Of a DNA stretch of 64,000 nt, positions 55,536 to 63,985 are shown piece after piece. Numbering within the stretch: position 1 is the first letter of the stretch; every line of letters begins with the position of its first letter. This stretch comes from CAVYTF01 sp963708205 (lineage in GTDB: Bacteria; Bacteroidota; Bacteroidia; Chitinophagales; Chitinophagaceae). The stretch covers positions 3,100,001-3,164,000 of the forward strand of contig OY970196.1 of NCBI GenBank assembly GCA_963708205.1. Reading direction: 5' to 3'. The notes beneath the pieces were generated by a model. That model saw nothing but the letters and a program-made list of their open reading frames with translations. It did not search any database and was not told the DNA's origin. A program made the translations under genes and the position numbers.

Positions 55536-56756
55536 TTATGTGGGTTGCACAAGTAGATTCTTCGACTTCATCCTAATAATTACAAATGTGCAAATAATTA
55601 TAAAGAATATTCCTACAGCGCCTTCTGCTATAAGCATTAATTTACTATTGGTCTTGTCATGAAACCATCCATCAAAAGCAGTCATAGCGACAACAGGAAT
55701 ATTTCCTAAGGATGATAACAAAGAATATTTTGTAGATGCATTTTTCTTTCCGATAGCAAACAATATTACGGAAGAAAAAATTCCATAGCACATGCCTGAA
55801 CCAAACGCGTAAGCCAGCACTCCTGATACATAAATGTAAGGCTGCATTGGCATTACAGCCATGATAATAGTAATGATTGCAGTTAACAAACCTGCAACCA
55901 TGTAACTACCAAAATTTCCCCATCGGTCTGCCATAAACCCTCCGGCAATACAACCAATTGCGCTAGCCAATCCACTTAAAATACCTGTAGCCAATGCGAC
56001 AGTATCTGCATTTGTTTTCCAGTCACCCGCAATGGATGACCAAACATTCGACATTGCACCCGACCCAATCGGCAAACAAACCAATATTATTACAAACAAC
56101 ACCACAGGCACTTTCACCATCCCAAGAAGATCTTTACCCATCACTCCTAATTCTACCACAAAACTTTTTTCTTTATTATGCTGCACATCTTTTATCAGCA
56201 TTACCACCAAAGCAAACACAATGGAAGCCGCAGCGAGCACCACTCCTGCTATCTGCACGCTATAATGTGTGGCAAGCCATAAACCTGCGCCGCCACCTAA
56301 TCCTGTGCCGCCTAAATTGCCTGCCTGGAACCATCCGCCTGCGCTGCCTTTTTTATTTTCGGGTATTCTGTTTGCCATAAAACCTCCCACAGGCAATAAG
56401 ATAAATGTTGCCGCCACCTGCGAGATAAACACAATTACAGTAAGCAATACAGCGCCTTTGGGTGTAAGAGGAAGAAAGCACAATGCCGCAAGCAAAACAG
56501 ATGAAACAAGTACACCAACCCAAAACCATTTACGCAACGTGAGTGTAAGGTCAGCAATTGGTCCCCAGATAAAACGCCAAAGATTAGCGCCCAAACCAAT
56601 TGCTACAATGCCTGCTGTCTCTGCAACAGAAAAACCGTTTTTAGTAAGTAAATATGGAAGCGCAACCGTAACAAACCCATTACTTATACCTTCCGGCAAT
56701 ACAAGAAAGAAAATATAAAATGGCTTTGCAAAAGATTGTTCCCGGAGTGTTGGCAT
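55536..56756 (-). CDS. MFS transporter
   Basis: A 406-aa inner-membrane transporter with 12 hydrophobic segments. The N-terminal half has FLVLPEGISNGFVTVALPYLL and the A-loop-like WGPIADLTLTLRKW; a Gly-rich stretch (GNLGGTGLGGGAGLWLA) lies mid-protein; the second half has GGFMADRWGNFGSYM. The pattern is closest to the AmpG/PAT-type MFS members that move acetyl-CoA or muropeptides, but the substrate cannot be assigned. Confidence 0.85.
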   Translation of the reverse strand: MPTLREQSFAKPFYIFFLVLPEGISNGFVTVALPYLLTKNGFSVAETAGIVAIGLGANLWRFIWGPIADLTLTLRKWFWVGVLVSSVLLAALCFLPLTPKGAVLLTVIVFISQVAATFILLPVGGFMANRIPENKKGSAGGWFQAGNLGGTGLGGGAGLWLATHYSVQIAGVVLAAASIVFALVVMLIKDVQHNKEKSFVVELGVMGKDLLGMVKVPVVLFVIILVCLPIGSGAMSNVWSSIAGDWKTNADTVALATGILSGLASAIGCIAGGFMADRWGNFGSYMVAGLLTAIITIIMAVMPMQPYIYVSGVLAYAFGSGMCYGIFSSVILFAIGKKNASTKYSLLSSLGNIPVVAMTAFDGWFHDKTNSKLMLIAEGAVGIFFIIICTFVIIRMKSKNLLVQPT

Positions 56757-56899
56757 GATCAGCCGACAAATTAATACTTTCTTTTGTTATTCCAACATTC
56801 ATAGTTTGAATGAAAAAGAATATTGTTTGAAGGAAAAAAAAATTTCTTGAAGCAGAAATAATATTGTCTATAAAAATCTTATACTTAATAACACTTTTT

Positions 56900-57709
56900 T
56901 TATCCGTTGGTAGAAAATCCGGGATAGAGCGTCATGCCGCCGTCAACAAAAACGGAAGCGCCCGTCATGTAATCGCTGTCATCGCTCGCGAGCCACACCG
57001 CTGTGTTTCCGATGTCTTCCGGCTGACCGATGCGACCATAAGGAATCAGCGTGAGCAAAGAATTTAATGCATCAGGCGTTGCCCATGCGCTCCGGTTGAT
57101 CGGCGTTTGTATCGCGCCGGGACAAATGCTGTTCACGCGAATCTTCTTTGGCGCAAGTTCCTGCGCAATGCTTTTCATCATCATCATAATTCCGCCCTTA
57201 CTTGCTGCATAGTTCACATGACCGCCCCATGGTATCACTTCATGCACACTGCTCATGCAAATAATTTTTCCTGCCGCCTTAGAACGCTGTTCTACCACGC
57301 CGCGTCTTATAAATTCCCGAACCGCTTCTCTCGCGCAGAGAAATTGTCCTGTTAAATTTACACTGATCACATAATTCCATTCTTCTAAGGTCATGTTTTC
57401 AAAAGCGGAATCTCTCTGCAGGCCTGCGTTGTTTATCAATATATCAACTGTGCCATAAGTCTTCACCACGGCGGCAAACATTTGCTGCACTTCGCTTTCC
57501 TTGCTCACGTCGCATTGATACGTTATGCCGTTGCCACCATCATCGGTTATCTCTTTCAGCACTGCGTCGGCAGCATCTTTAGTTGCCGCAACAGGATGAT
57601 TAACGATAACGGTTGCACCTGCTGCTGACAGCGATTTAGCAACGCCTGCGCCAATGCCACTGCTTGCGCCCGTAACAATAGCCACCTGGTCCTGTAATTT
57701 TTTTTCCAT
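56900..57709 (-). CDS. Short-chain dehydrogenase, glucose 1-dehydrogenase-like
   Basis: A 269-aa classical SDR: TGASSGIGAGVA (cofactor loop), NNAG, catalytic Ser in CMSSVHE, Y-x-x-x-K in YAASKGG, and PGAIQTP. The N-H-P after the second strand (VIVNHP) and the closing DGGMTLYPGF resemble glucose 1-dehydrogenases. The gene is noticeably richer in GC than its neighbours (for example ACCGCTGTG, GCCGCCGTC), which suggests acquisition or strong codon selection. Substrate is not proven. Confidence 0.88.
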   Translation of the reverse strand: MEKKLQDQVAIVTGASSGIGAGVAKSLSAAGATVIVNHPVAATKDAADAVLKEITDDGGNGITYQCDVSKESEVQQMFAAVVKTYGTVDILINNAGLQRDSAFENMTLEEWNYVISVNLTGQFLCAREAVREFIRRGVVEQRSKAAGKIICMSSVHEVIPWGGHVNYAASKGGIMMMMKSIAQELAPKKIRVNSICPGAIQTPINRSAWATPDALNSLLTLIPYGRIGQPEDIGNTAVWLASDDSDYMTGASVFVDGGMTLYPGFSTNG

Positions 57710-57785
57710 GATGAGTAAATTTTTTTTGTAAATGTATTAAGAGAAAGCTCATGGTAAGAAATGAGAAAGATAATACTGCGTGAAA

Positions 57786-57953
57786 TAAAGTAATTAGAAA
57801 TTAATAATTAAGCATTAAGAATGATGAGGTGGAAATATTTTGAAATGATAATGAAATGATGCATGAGAATAAAGTAATGAAGAATTAATAATTAATAATT
57901 AAGAATGATGAGAAGGAAATATTTTGAAATGATAATGAAATGATGCGCGGGAA
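57786..57953 (+). repeat. 84-bp tandem duplication
   Basis: Unit 1 (57786-57869) and unit 2 (57870-57953) align end to end with few changes. Both contain GGAAATATTTTGAAATGATA and a run of 7-bp words (AATTAAT, AATTAAG, AATGATG). Shorter, decayed relatives follow to about 58045 (TTTGAAATGATA..AATGATGCATCAG, then GATAAACTAATGATG). The region holds no gene. Confidence 0.75.
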
Positions 57954-58074
57954 GAAACTATTTTTTTGAAATGATAAAATAATGATGCATCAGAAGAAAG
58001 TAATTTTTTATGCTGATAAACTAATGATGTGTGCTGATAGCTTTCGCCGTAAAAAGATAAATAGCAATCCTACT

Positions 58075-58150
58075 GCTTAATGGCTGCGGGATGGAAGCGT
58101 AAAGCCCGCAGCGAGGCACGAGCGAGGACTTGCAGCGTACAGCCCGATCA
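58075..58150. repeat. GC-rich intergenic block
   Basis: A GC-rich island within an otherwise AT-rich gap. CTGCGGG (58084-58090) pairs with CCCGCAG (58105-58111), and GCGAGG occurs twice close together (in GCGAGGCACGAGCGAGGAC). It could be a REP-like element or a structured RNA; I see no other copy in this window. The full 58-kb gap (57710-58251) holds only this, the tandem repeat and an inverted repeat. Confidence 0.4.
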
Positions 58151-58190
58151 ATTGATGAAGTATAAGAGAACGATGACAGCCCTAAATAAA

Positions 58191-58252
58191 ATTGATAATT
58201 GACAATGGTTAATTTAAAATTATTTATCCATTGTCAATCGTCAATTATCAAT
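58191..58252. repeat. Heptamer-built inverted repeat at the 3' end of etfA
   Basis: Left arm ATTGATAATTGACAATGG (58191-58208) is inverted at 58228-58252, whose right side is written in 7-bp words: CCATTGT, CAATCGT, CAATTAT, CAAT. The right arm has one extra 7-bp unit. It lies against the etfA stop and may act as its terminator. Confidence 0.6.
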
Positions 58253-59211
58253 TACTTGCTGTGCAGTTTCTTTATCTCTTCCGTCAGTTTGGGTACGATC
58301 TCAAACACATCGCCGACAATGCCGTAATCAGCGGCTTTGAAGAAAGGCGCTTCGGCATCTTTGTTTATCACAACAATATGCTTGCTGCGATTGACGCCGG
58401 CAAGATGCTGGATGGCGCCGGAAATGCCCAGCGCGATGTATAAATTCGGCGCAATTTGCACGCCCGTTTGCCCAACGTGTTCATGATGCGGCCGCCAACC
58501 TGCATCCGCAACGGGACGACTGCATGCTGTTGCCGCATGAAGCTCGTGCGCGAGGTCTTCAACGATCTTCCAATTCTCCGGGCCTTTTAAACCACGTCCG
58601 CCACTGACAACAATTTCAGCTTCGGTCAAAGGCACTTCGCCGCTTACTTTGTTCGTTGCGGTAATTTTTACTTTCGGCGCATCAACAGCAATATCGTGCT
58701 GCACCACTTCTGCATTGCTGCCGGTATCAACGATCTTATAACTGTTCGGATTGGGAGAAATTATTTTTATGGAAGAATTGATGCTGACGTTTGCAAAAGC
58801 CTTTCCGCTGAAAACAGTTTTCTTCACCACAAATCCATTGGAAGTTTCGGGCAGAGCGATAACGCCGGAAACCAATCCTGCCTTCAGTCTCGCACTTACG
58901 CGCGGCGCAACTGCCTTGCCTGTTTGAGTGTTTGAAAAGATGATAATATTTGCACTAATTAAGTTGATCACATCAGCAATTACTTTTGCATAAGTCTGCG
59001 AATCAAGATCATTCAATGCATTGTTATTTACCTGGTGCACCTTGCTAACGCCGTATTTGCCAAGAGAAGCTACATCATCAGTAATGTTGCCTAAGAGCAG
59101 CGCTTCTGCGTTTACATTTAATTGTTTGGCAACATCCGCGCCGTACGTCATTGCTTCGAGCGATGCTTTTTTTACATGCCCGTCAGCATGATCAAGAAAA
59201 ATTAATACCAT
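58252..59211 (-). CDS. etfA: Electron transfer flavoprotein subunit alpha
   Basis: A 319-aa subunit holding the FAD of ETF. The C-terminal FAD domain shows [46 protein letters not shown] and [14 protein letters not shown]. The N-terminal domain has [17 protein letters not shown]. It passes electrons from acyl-CoA dehydrogenases to the quinone pool via ETF:quinone oxidoreductase. Downstream of etfB on the same strand, 117 bp apart. Somewhat GC-richer than the surrounding genes. Confidence 0.95.
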   Translation of the reverse strand: MVLIFLDHADGHVKKASLEAMTYGADVAKQLNVNAEALLLGNITDDVASLGKYGVSKVHQVNNNALNDLDSQTYAKVIADVINLISANIIIFSNTQTGKAVAPRVSARLKAGLVSGVIALPETSNGFVVKKTVFSGKAFANVSINSSIKIISPNPNSYKIVDTGSNAEVVQHDIAVDAPKVKITATNKVSGEVPLTEAEIVVSGGRGLKGPENWKIVEDLAHELHAATACSRPVADAGWRPHHEHVGQTGVQIAPNLYIALGISGAIQHLAGVNRSKHIVVINKDAEAPFFKAADYGIVGDVFEIVPKLTEEIKKLHSK

Positions 59212-59221
59212 AATGATTTAG

Positions 59222-59316
59222 AATGTGCAAATGTGCATGCGTGCAAATTTGCAGATGAAGAAAATTATTTATCGTTATTTCAAATACAGATGTTTTTATT
59301 TGCACATCTGCACATT
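59222..59316. repeat. Inverted repeat with 8-bp words between etfB and etfA
   Basis: AATGTGCAAATGTGC (59222-59236) matches 14 of 15 positions of the reverse complement of 59302-59316. Both flanks go on in 8-bp words built around TGCA (ATTTGCAC, ATCTGCAC). It interrupts the etfB-etfA gene pair and could modulate the ratio of the two transcripts. Confidence 0.55.
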
Positions 59317-59328
59317 TTCTAATTTGCA

Positions 59329-60072
59329 TCATATCGCTTTGGCTTCTTCATGCAGCAGTCTTACCAACTCAGCCACATTATCTGCGGCGATCATCTTCAC
59401 TCCTGCTTTCGCCGGCGGCATTTGGTAAGAAGTTATGCTAGTTAAAGCTTCCACAGCAACGGGTTCAACTACCTTCAGCGGTTTTGTACGCGCCGACATG
59501 ATGCCGCGCATGTTCGGAATGCGCTGTTCGGCTACACCTTTTGCACAGCTAACCACAACAGGCAAACTTACTTCATCAATTTCTTCGCCGCCTTCAACAT
59601 CGCGCGTAATGATGGCGACATTGCCGTTCAGCGCAAACTTCGATGCCAGCGCGATGTAAGATGCATCGATCATTTCAGCGATCATTCCTGCCACTACGCC
59701 GCTGTTAAAATCAATTGTTTCTTTGCCTGTAAAAATGAGGTCATAATTATTTTGTTTGATGATGTTCGCGATTTGCGCAGCAACAAAATAGCTGTCATCA
59801 CTCGTAGCATTTATGCGAATTGCTTCATCACCGCCAAGCGCCAAAGCCTTGCGCATGATGGGTTCTGTTTCCGCGCCGCCAACGATGATCAAATGCAAAA
59901 CAATGGAAGCATCTTTTTCTTTCAGTTCTATCGCGCGAACAAGCGCGTACCACTCATCATACGGATTAATGATCCATTGCACGCCATTTTCATCAAACTT
60001 TGTATTATTTTCTTTAAAAGCGATCTTCGAGGTTGTATCCGGTGTTCTCGAGATGCAAACAAGTATCTTCAT
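59329..60072 (-). CDS. etfB: Electron transfer flavoprotein subunit beta
   Basis: A 247-aa subunit (start at ATG 60072, MKILVCISRTPDTTSKI; two residues upstream also possible). Family motifs: WIINPYDEWYALVRAIELKE, LALGGDEAIRI, FTGKETIDFNSGVVAGMIAE, RDVEGGEEIDEVSLPVVV and PNMRGIMSARTKPL. It binds AMP and forms the ETF dimer with the product of the next gene. Together they serve fatty acid and amino acid oxidation. Confidence 0.95.
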   Translation of the reverse strand: MKILVCISRTPDTTSKIAFKENNTKFDENGVQWIINPYDEWYALVRAIELKEKDASIVLHLIIVGGAETEPIMRKALALGGDEAIRINATSDDSYFVAAQIANIIKQNNYDLIFTGKETIDFNSGVVAGMIAEMIDASYIALASKFALNGNVAIITRDVEGGEEIDEVSLPVVVSCAKGVAEQRIPNMRGIMSARTKPLKVVEPVAVEALTSITSYQMPPAKAGVKMIAADNVAELVRLLHEEAKAI

Positions 60073-60200
60073 GAGCAAATAATTATTAGTTGTTTATGCA
60101 ACTATCGGCAAATATAAAAAGTAATTTTGAGCGGCAAAGATGTAAAGAAAATAAATAAGAAGATTTGGTTGCCGGCTGCAGAATAAAAATGAAGCTTTAC

Positions 60201-60230
60201 TTGCGACGCTCCGTTCAGGTTTCTCTTTAC
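60201..60230 (-). repeat. Dispersed 30-bp repeat, copy 5
   Basis: On the minus strand GTAAAGAGAAACCTGAACGG then AGCGTCGCAA. It lies in the divergent gap between etfB and the TPR gene. Confidence 0.6.
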
Positions 60231-60261
60231 TATTGATCATTAAGAAATATATCTTTGAAAG

Positions 60262-60573
60262 ATGGATCACATTGCAAAGCTGAAAGACTTTTTGAAAACA
60301 AATGATAAGGATAATTTCATTCGTCATGCCCTTGCGTTGGAATATATAAAAGTCGGCAATGATAAAGAAGCTCAAATGTTGTTTGAGGATATTTTAAATG
60401 AAAGTCCGGAGTACATCGGTTCTTATTATCATCTTGCAAAATTGTTAGAGAAGAACGGTGAAACGAAGGCTGCCATTGATTGGTACGAAAAGGGAATGAT
60501 GGCTGCAAAAGCTGCGAATGATAATCATACATACAACGAATTGCAGGCAGCTTACGAAGATCTTATTTACTGA
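60262..60573 (+). CDS. Tetratricopeptide repeat protein
   Basis: A 103-aa cytoplasmic protein made of two to three TPR helices pairs: IRHALALEYIKVGNDKEAQMLFEDILNESPEY and SYYHLAKLLEKNGETKAAIDWYEKGM fit the TPR consensus. Such small TPR proteins mediate protein contact; the partner is unknown. Complete, with no signal peptide. Confidence 0.88.
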   Translation: MDHIAKLKDFLKTNDKDNFIRHALALEYIKVGNDKEAQMLFEDILNESPEYIGSYYHLAKLLEKNGETKAAIDWYEKGMMAAKAANDNHTYNELQAAYEDLIY

Positions 60574-60635
60574 ATGAATAAAGTAAGCGATTAATTTTTA
60601 TGTATAATTTCAATTAATTTGCTAGTAAACATCAT

Positions 60636-60708
60636 GCGGAAATAGCTCAGTTGGCAGAGCATCAGTTTCCCAAACTGAAGGCCGCGGGTTCGAATCCCGT
60701 TTTCCGCT
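60636..60708 (+). tRNA. tRNA-Gly (anticodon CCC)
   Basis: A 73-nt cloverleaf: acceptor GCGGAAA with TTTCCGC, D arm AGCTCAGTTGGCAGAGC, anticodon arm CAGTTTCCCAAACTG with CCC, T arm CGGGTTCGAATCCCG. CCA is not encoded. Its last base is also the last base of the stop codon of the convergent gene. Confidence 0.95.
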
Positions 60709-62780
60709 CATCGTATCAATACACTTGTTCCTTTCAGGAAAACTTTTTTACCTGTGTCTCCATCGGTGTAAGTTAAGATCCAAACATACGTGCCGCTTGG
60801 CTGCGGGTTGCCATTAATTTTTCCATCCCATTTTATTTGCCAGTCATGTGTTTGAAAAACCAACTGACCGTAACGATTATAAACTGTGAATTGAAGATTC
60901 TGTGCTTTGTATGCATTTAGCGGGTACAAATAATCATTCAATCCATCACCATTTGGCGTAAATGCACTTGGAACAGCGATGTAACAATTATACAGCACTT
61001 TTACAAAATTTACAGATGTATCAAAGCAGTTTATATTATTTTCAACAACAAGCTCCACAGGATAATTAATATCTTCACGGGTTGATGTTGGCGGATAAGA
61101 TTGCGGCGGCGGATCCTGTAAGTTGCTGGTAACGCCATCACCAAAACTCCAGTACCAGTTTTGTATCTGCCCGATGCTGCTGTCTTTGAAAGTGCCCAAA
61201 TCGTTTGGACATAAATAAGACGGACCATCAAATAAAGATTTCAAATAATTATCTAATGAAATATTTGCTGAAGCAGTGTCTGAACATACTCCATTCGATA
61301 CAAGCAGTTGTGCATTCTTATTTCCAAACACAGAATAAATCTTCAAAGGATTTTGCCGGTAACTTGTATCAACGCCATCAAACACCCATGTCCATTGGTT
61401 TACATTATTTCTGCCATCATGATTAAACTGAATGCTATCATTTTTACAACCCAATAAAACTGTGTAAGCAAACGTCGCGGACACTGTATCATACGCAGGG
61501 AAATTTATAAATTCTCCCGCAGGAGTTTCCTCACCACATTCATCAAGAATTGTATTTCTATCATTGCCTTTTTGTAAGGTGATTGTATAATTTCCGCCGT
61601 TAAGTATTGGTGCAGAAAGAACAACATCAATAGTATTACTTAGATTATTAACACAACCATTTCCCGATGCACTTTTTACTGAAATTGGGAATGAACCTGT
61701 AACAACAAAATCACTTCCATCAGCATCTACAGAACTGCATTGAATATTTTTTTGAAAGACAAGCTGCAATGTATCGGGCGAACATTTTACAGGCGTGATA
61801 CTATCCATTGGCGTTGGCGTTAAAGGCAAAATGCTTAACGGAATACTATCATTCAAATCAACAGGTCTATTGCAATTATCTAATATTGTATTTGAATCAC
61901 TTCCATTTTTACTAACCACCTGGTAATTTCCCGGTGGTAAAGGTTGGCTAAGTGTTACAATCACTGAATCCATATCAAAACCCGAACTGCATCCAACTCC
62001 AGCAGCGCCAATAATACTAATACCCGGCACTGAAGGTAGAATTGAGAAGTCAGAGCCATTTGAAGCAACACTATTGCACTGCATAGGTTTATTTAACGAC
62101 ACTGTTATTTGGTTGCCCATGCAATTAGCAATTGCTTTGCTTAAACGCGGTAACGTAGTATCAGTAATACTTGCAGTGCCGCCGCCAAAACTTAAACCAT
62201 AACCACTTTGCCCGCTTCCTGAAAAATGACTTACCATCAATAAATAAGTATGTCCCTGAATTATTGTTGGCATGCCGCTAAAAGTACTTGCATTATCAAA
62301 AGGAGGATCTGAAGCGCACTCCCAAAGCTGCTGGTTTCCCATTGTTCCTGTTACGCCTGTATAACCAGGATCTGCGCCTGTATTTCCAGACCAGTTGGAA
62401 GCAACAAATATTGCTTCTGCAACTGCTAATTGTGTTGTATAAACATCATTTGAATTTCGCCCGGTAATATCAAATAATTCCCAGTCATAATCGTCGGTTA
62501 ATACATTTGGCGTAATAAGAAAACCGAGCGAACCTGTTTTAAAACAAGTGAATTTATACCAGTAAGGATTTACATCCTGGTAAGTAACGCCATCGTTACA
62601 GTGATAATTATATATATTTCCATTTGAGCACGTAGGCACTGAGCTTTGATGAAAAGTATCAAGACCGCAAACAGGAAAAGCGGTGCCGGGCGTTTGACCA
62701 AGCGTTGTGCATTGCTGAGAAAATATTTTTACTGAAAAAAAAACAAGGCAACTGAGTATGACAGATATTTTTGAATTCAT
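60708..62780 (-). CDS. Secreted T9SS protein with kind-B (gliding-type) sorting domain
   Basis: A 690-aa exported protein with signal peptide MNSKISVILSCLVFFSVKIFS. An N-terminal region (FPVCGLDTFHQSSVPTCSNG, YWYKFTCFKTGSLGFLI, YDWELFDITG) is like other Bacteroidota surface proteins, followed by two repeated Ig-like domains, each ending with ILDNCNRP or ILDECGEE, a PKD-like domain (NWYWSFGDGVTSNLQDP) and the CHU_C domain (FTPNGDGLNDYLYPL, FTVYNRYGQLVFQT). It is likely attached to the surface or released. No SprF-like gene is adjacent, unlike the 1223-aa cargo. Confidence 0.92.
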   Translation of the reverse strand: MNSKISVILSCLVFFSVKIFSQQCTTLGQTPGTAFPVCGLDTFHQSSVPTCSNGNIYNYHCNDGVTYQDVNPYWYKFTCFKTGSLGFLITPNVLTDDYDWELFDITGRNSNDVYTTQLAVAEAIFVASNWSGNTGADPGYTGVTGTMGNQQLWECASDPPFDNASTFSGMPTIIQGHTYLLMVSHFSGSGQSGYGLSFGGGTASITDTTLPRLSKAIANCMGNQITVSLNKPMQCNSVASNGSDFSILPSVPGISIIGAAGVGCSSGFDMDSVIVTLSQPLPPGNYQVVSKNGSDSNTILDNCNRPVDLNDSIPLSILPLTPTPMDSITPVKCSPDTLQLVFQKNIQCSSVDADGSDFVVTGSFPISVKSASGNGCVNNLSNTIDVVLSAPILNGGNYTITLQKGNDRNTILDECGEETPAGEFINFPAYDTVSATFAYTVLLGCKNDSIQFNHDGRNNVNQWTWVFDGVDTSYRQNPLKIYSVFGNKNAQLLVSNGVCSDTASANISLDNYLKSLFDGPSYLCPNDLGTFKDSSIGQIQNWYWSFGDGVTSNLQDPPPQSYPPTSTREDINYPVELVVENNINCFDTSVNFVKVLYNCYIAVPSAFTPNGDGLNDYLYPLNAYKAQNLQFTVYNRYGQLVFQTHDWQIKWDGKINGNPQPSGTYVWILTYTDGDTGKKVFLKGTSVLIR

Positions 62781-62830
62781 AACTGGTTGAAAGATTGAAT
62801 TGCCTTATTGCAGTGTATGGTTTTGACTCT

Positions 62831-62873
62831 AACGTTTTTTATGCGCTGATATTTTACAGCGCTAATAAACGTT
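62831..62873 (-). terminator. Hairpin downstream of ridA
   Basis: GCGCTG (62843-62848) pairs with CAGCGC (62857-62862), and AACGTT at both outer ends (62831-62836, 62868-62873) extends the symmetry. It follows the ridA stop on the minus strand by about 30 bp and likely ends its transcript. Confidence 0.55.
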
Positions 62874-62904
62874 GAAATTATAGTAATCCAACTTTTATTA
62901 AAAA

Positions 62905-63294
62905 TTATTTTTCTATAACCGCATCGGCTTCAATTTCTACTAAAAGATCTTCGTTTACCAAAGCATTTACTTCCACTAAAGTTGCAGCGGGTCTTATATT
63001 TTCAAAAACTTCTCCCTGCGCTTTAGCCACTTCTTCCCATGTTGAAATATCTGTAACGAATGTTCTGATGCGTACCACATCTTTTAATTCTGCACCTGCT
63101 TCGTGCAATGCTTTTTCTATTTTTTTATAAATAAAAACCGCTTGTTTATACACATCATTTTTGCCAACGATCTCATTATTTTCATCCACAGCAGTTGTGC
63201 CTGCAACAAAAATCAGGTTGCCAACTTTTACTGCACGACTGTAACCAAATTTTTTCTCCCAAACAGTTCCCGATGAAATGAGTTGATGTGCCAT
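62905..63294 (-). CDS. RidA family (Rid/YjgF) protein
   Basis: A 129-aa member of the enamine/imine deaminase family: YSRAVKVGNLIFVAGTTAVDENN, IEKALHEAGAELKDVVRIRTFVTDIS and the C-terminal IRPAATLVEVNALVNEDLLVEIEADAV, with the key Arg in IRPAATLV. RidA removes reactive 2-aminoacrylate made by PLP enzymes. It is divergent from the YggS/PLPBP gene, also linked to PLP balance, with a shared 40-bp gap. Confidence 0.93.
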   Translation of the reverse strand: MAHQLISSGTVWEKKFGYSRAVKVGNLIFVAGTTAVDENNEIVGKNDVYKQAVFIYKKIEKALHEAGAELKDVVRIRTFVTDISTWEEVAKAQGEVFENIRPAATLVEVNALVNEDLLVEIEADAVIEK

Positions 63295-63311
63295 GATGGA
63301 AAATTACAGGT

Positions 63312-63319
63312 TAATTTTG
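63312..63319 (+). promoter_or_regulatory. Possible -7 promoter box of the YggS gene
   Basis: TAATTTTG fits TAnnTTTG and lies 15 bp before the ATG at 63335. No TTTG is found 19 bp upstream, so it is only half of a promoter. Confidence 0.35.
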
Positions 63320-63334
63320 ATAAAAATAAAATGA

Positions 63335-63985
63335 ATGGATAAAGAGAATTTTGAATTGATATCAAATGAATTAAAAGAAAAAAATGTTGCACTTGTTGCT
63401 GTCAGCAAAACCAAGCCTGCAAAGGTTTTGATGGAGTTGTATCAACGTGGGCAAAAAGATTTTGGTGAAAATTTTGTGCAGGAATTATTGCAAAAAGAAA
63501 AAGAATTACCAAAAGATATTCGCTGGCATTTCATTGGTCATTTGCAAACAAATAAAGTAAAACAAATTGCTCCGTTCATTCATTTAATTCATAGTGTTGA
63601 CAGCTTTAAATTATTAACTGAAATAAATAAACAAGCTGAAAAAAATGATAGTGTTATTGATTGTCTTTTGCAAATTTACATTGCAACAGAAGAAACAAAA
63701 TTTGGATTGAATGAAGAAGAACTCAATTCAATTATTCAACAATTTGATAATTCGCAAATGAAAAATGTTCGCATTGTTGGCTTGATGGGTATGGCTTCTT
63801 TTACTGATGATGAAAATAAAATCAGGAAGGAATTTAAACATTTAAAATCTTTGTTCGATAAATTCTCAATTGTCAATTCTCAATTCTCAATTCTCTCTAT
63901 GGGCATGAGCAGTGATTATAAAATTGCAATCGAAGAAGGCAGCACAATGGTGCGGATCGGGAGTTTGCTGTTTGGAAAAAGATAA
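63335..63985 (+). CDS. YggS family PLP-binding protein (PLPBP)
   Basis: A 216-aa TIM-barrel-like protein that binds PLP without known catalysis and controls PLP supply. PLP lysine K25 is in LVAVSKTKP; other motifs are FGENFVQELLQKEKEL, WHFIGHLQTNKVK, VDSFKLL, TKFGLNEEE, GLMGMAS and LSMGMSSDYKIAIEEGSTMVRIGSLLFG. The loop before LSMGMS is encoded by five consecutive 7-bp words (63861-63895) of the type found in the intergenic repeats. It ends 16 bp from the window edge and is complete. Confidence 0.94.
   Translation: MDKENFELISNELKEKNVALVAVSKTKPAKVLMELYQRGQKDFGENFVQELLQKEKELPKDIRWHFIGHLQTNKVKQIAPFIHLIHSVDSFKLLTEINKQAEKNDSVIDCLLQIYIATEETKFGLNEEELNSIIQQFDNSQMKNVRIVGLMGMASFTDDENKIRKEFKHLKSLFDKFSIVNSQFSILSMGMSSDYKIAIEEGSTMVRIGSLLFGKR
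63861..63895 (+). repeat. Heptanucleotide array inside the YggS gene
   Basis: Five consecutive 7-bp words: AATTCTC, AATTGTC, AATTCTC, AATTCTC, AATTCTC. They encode part of the loop SIVNSQFSILS between two conserved motifs. Confidence 0.75.

Noticed and set aside
57786..57953. CRISPR-like repeat arrangement
   Set aside because: The 84-bp units abut directly with no unique spacers and no cas gene is present; it is a tandem duplication.
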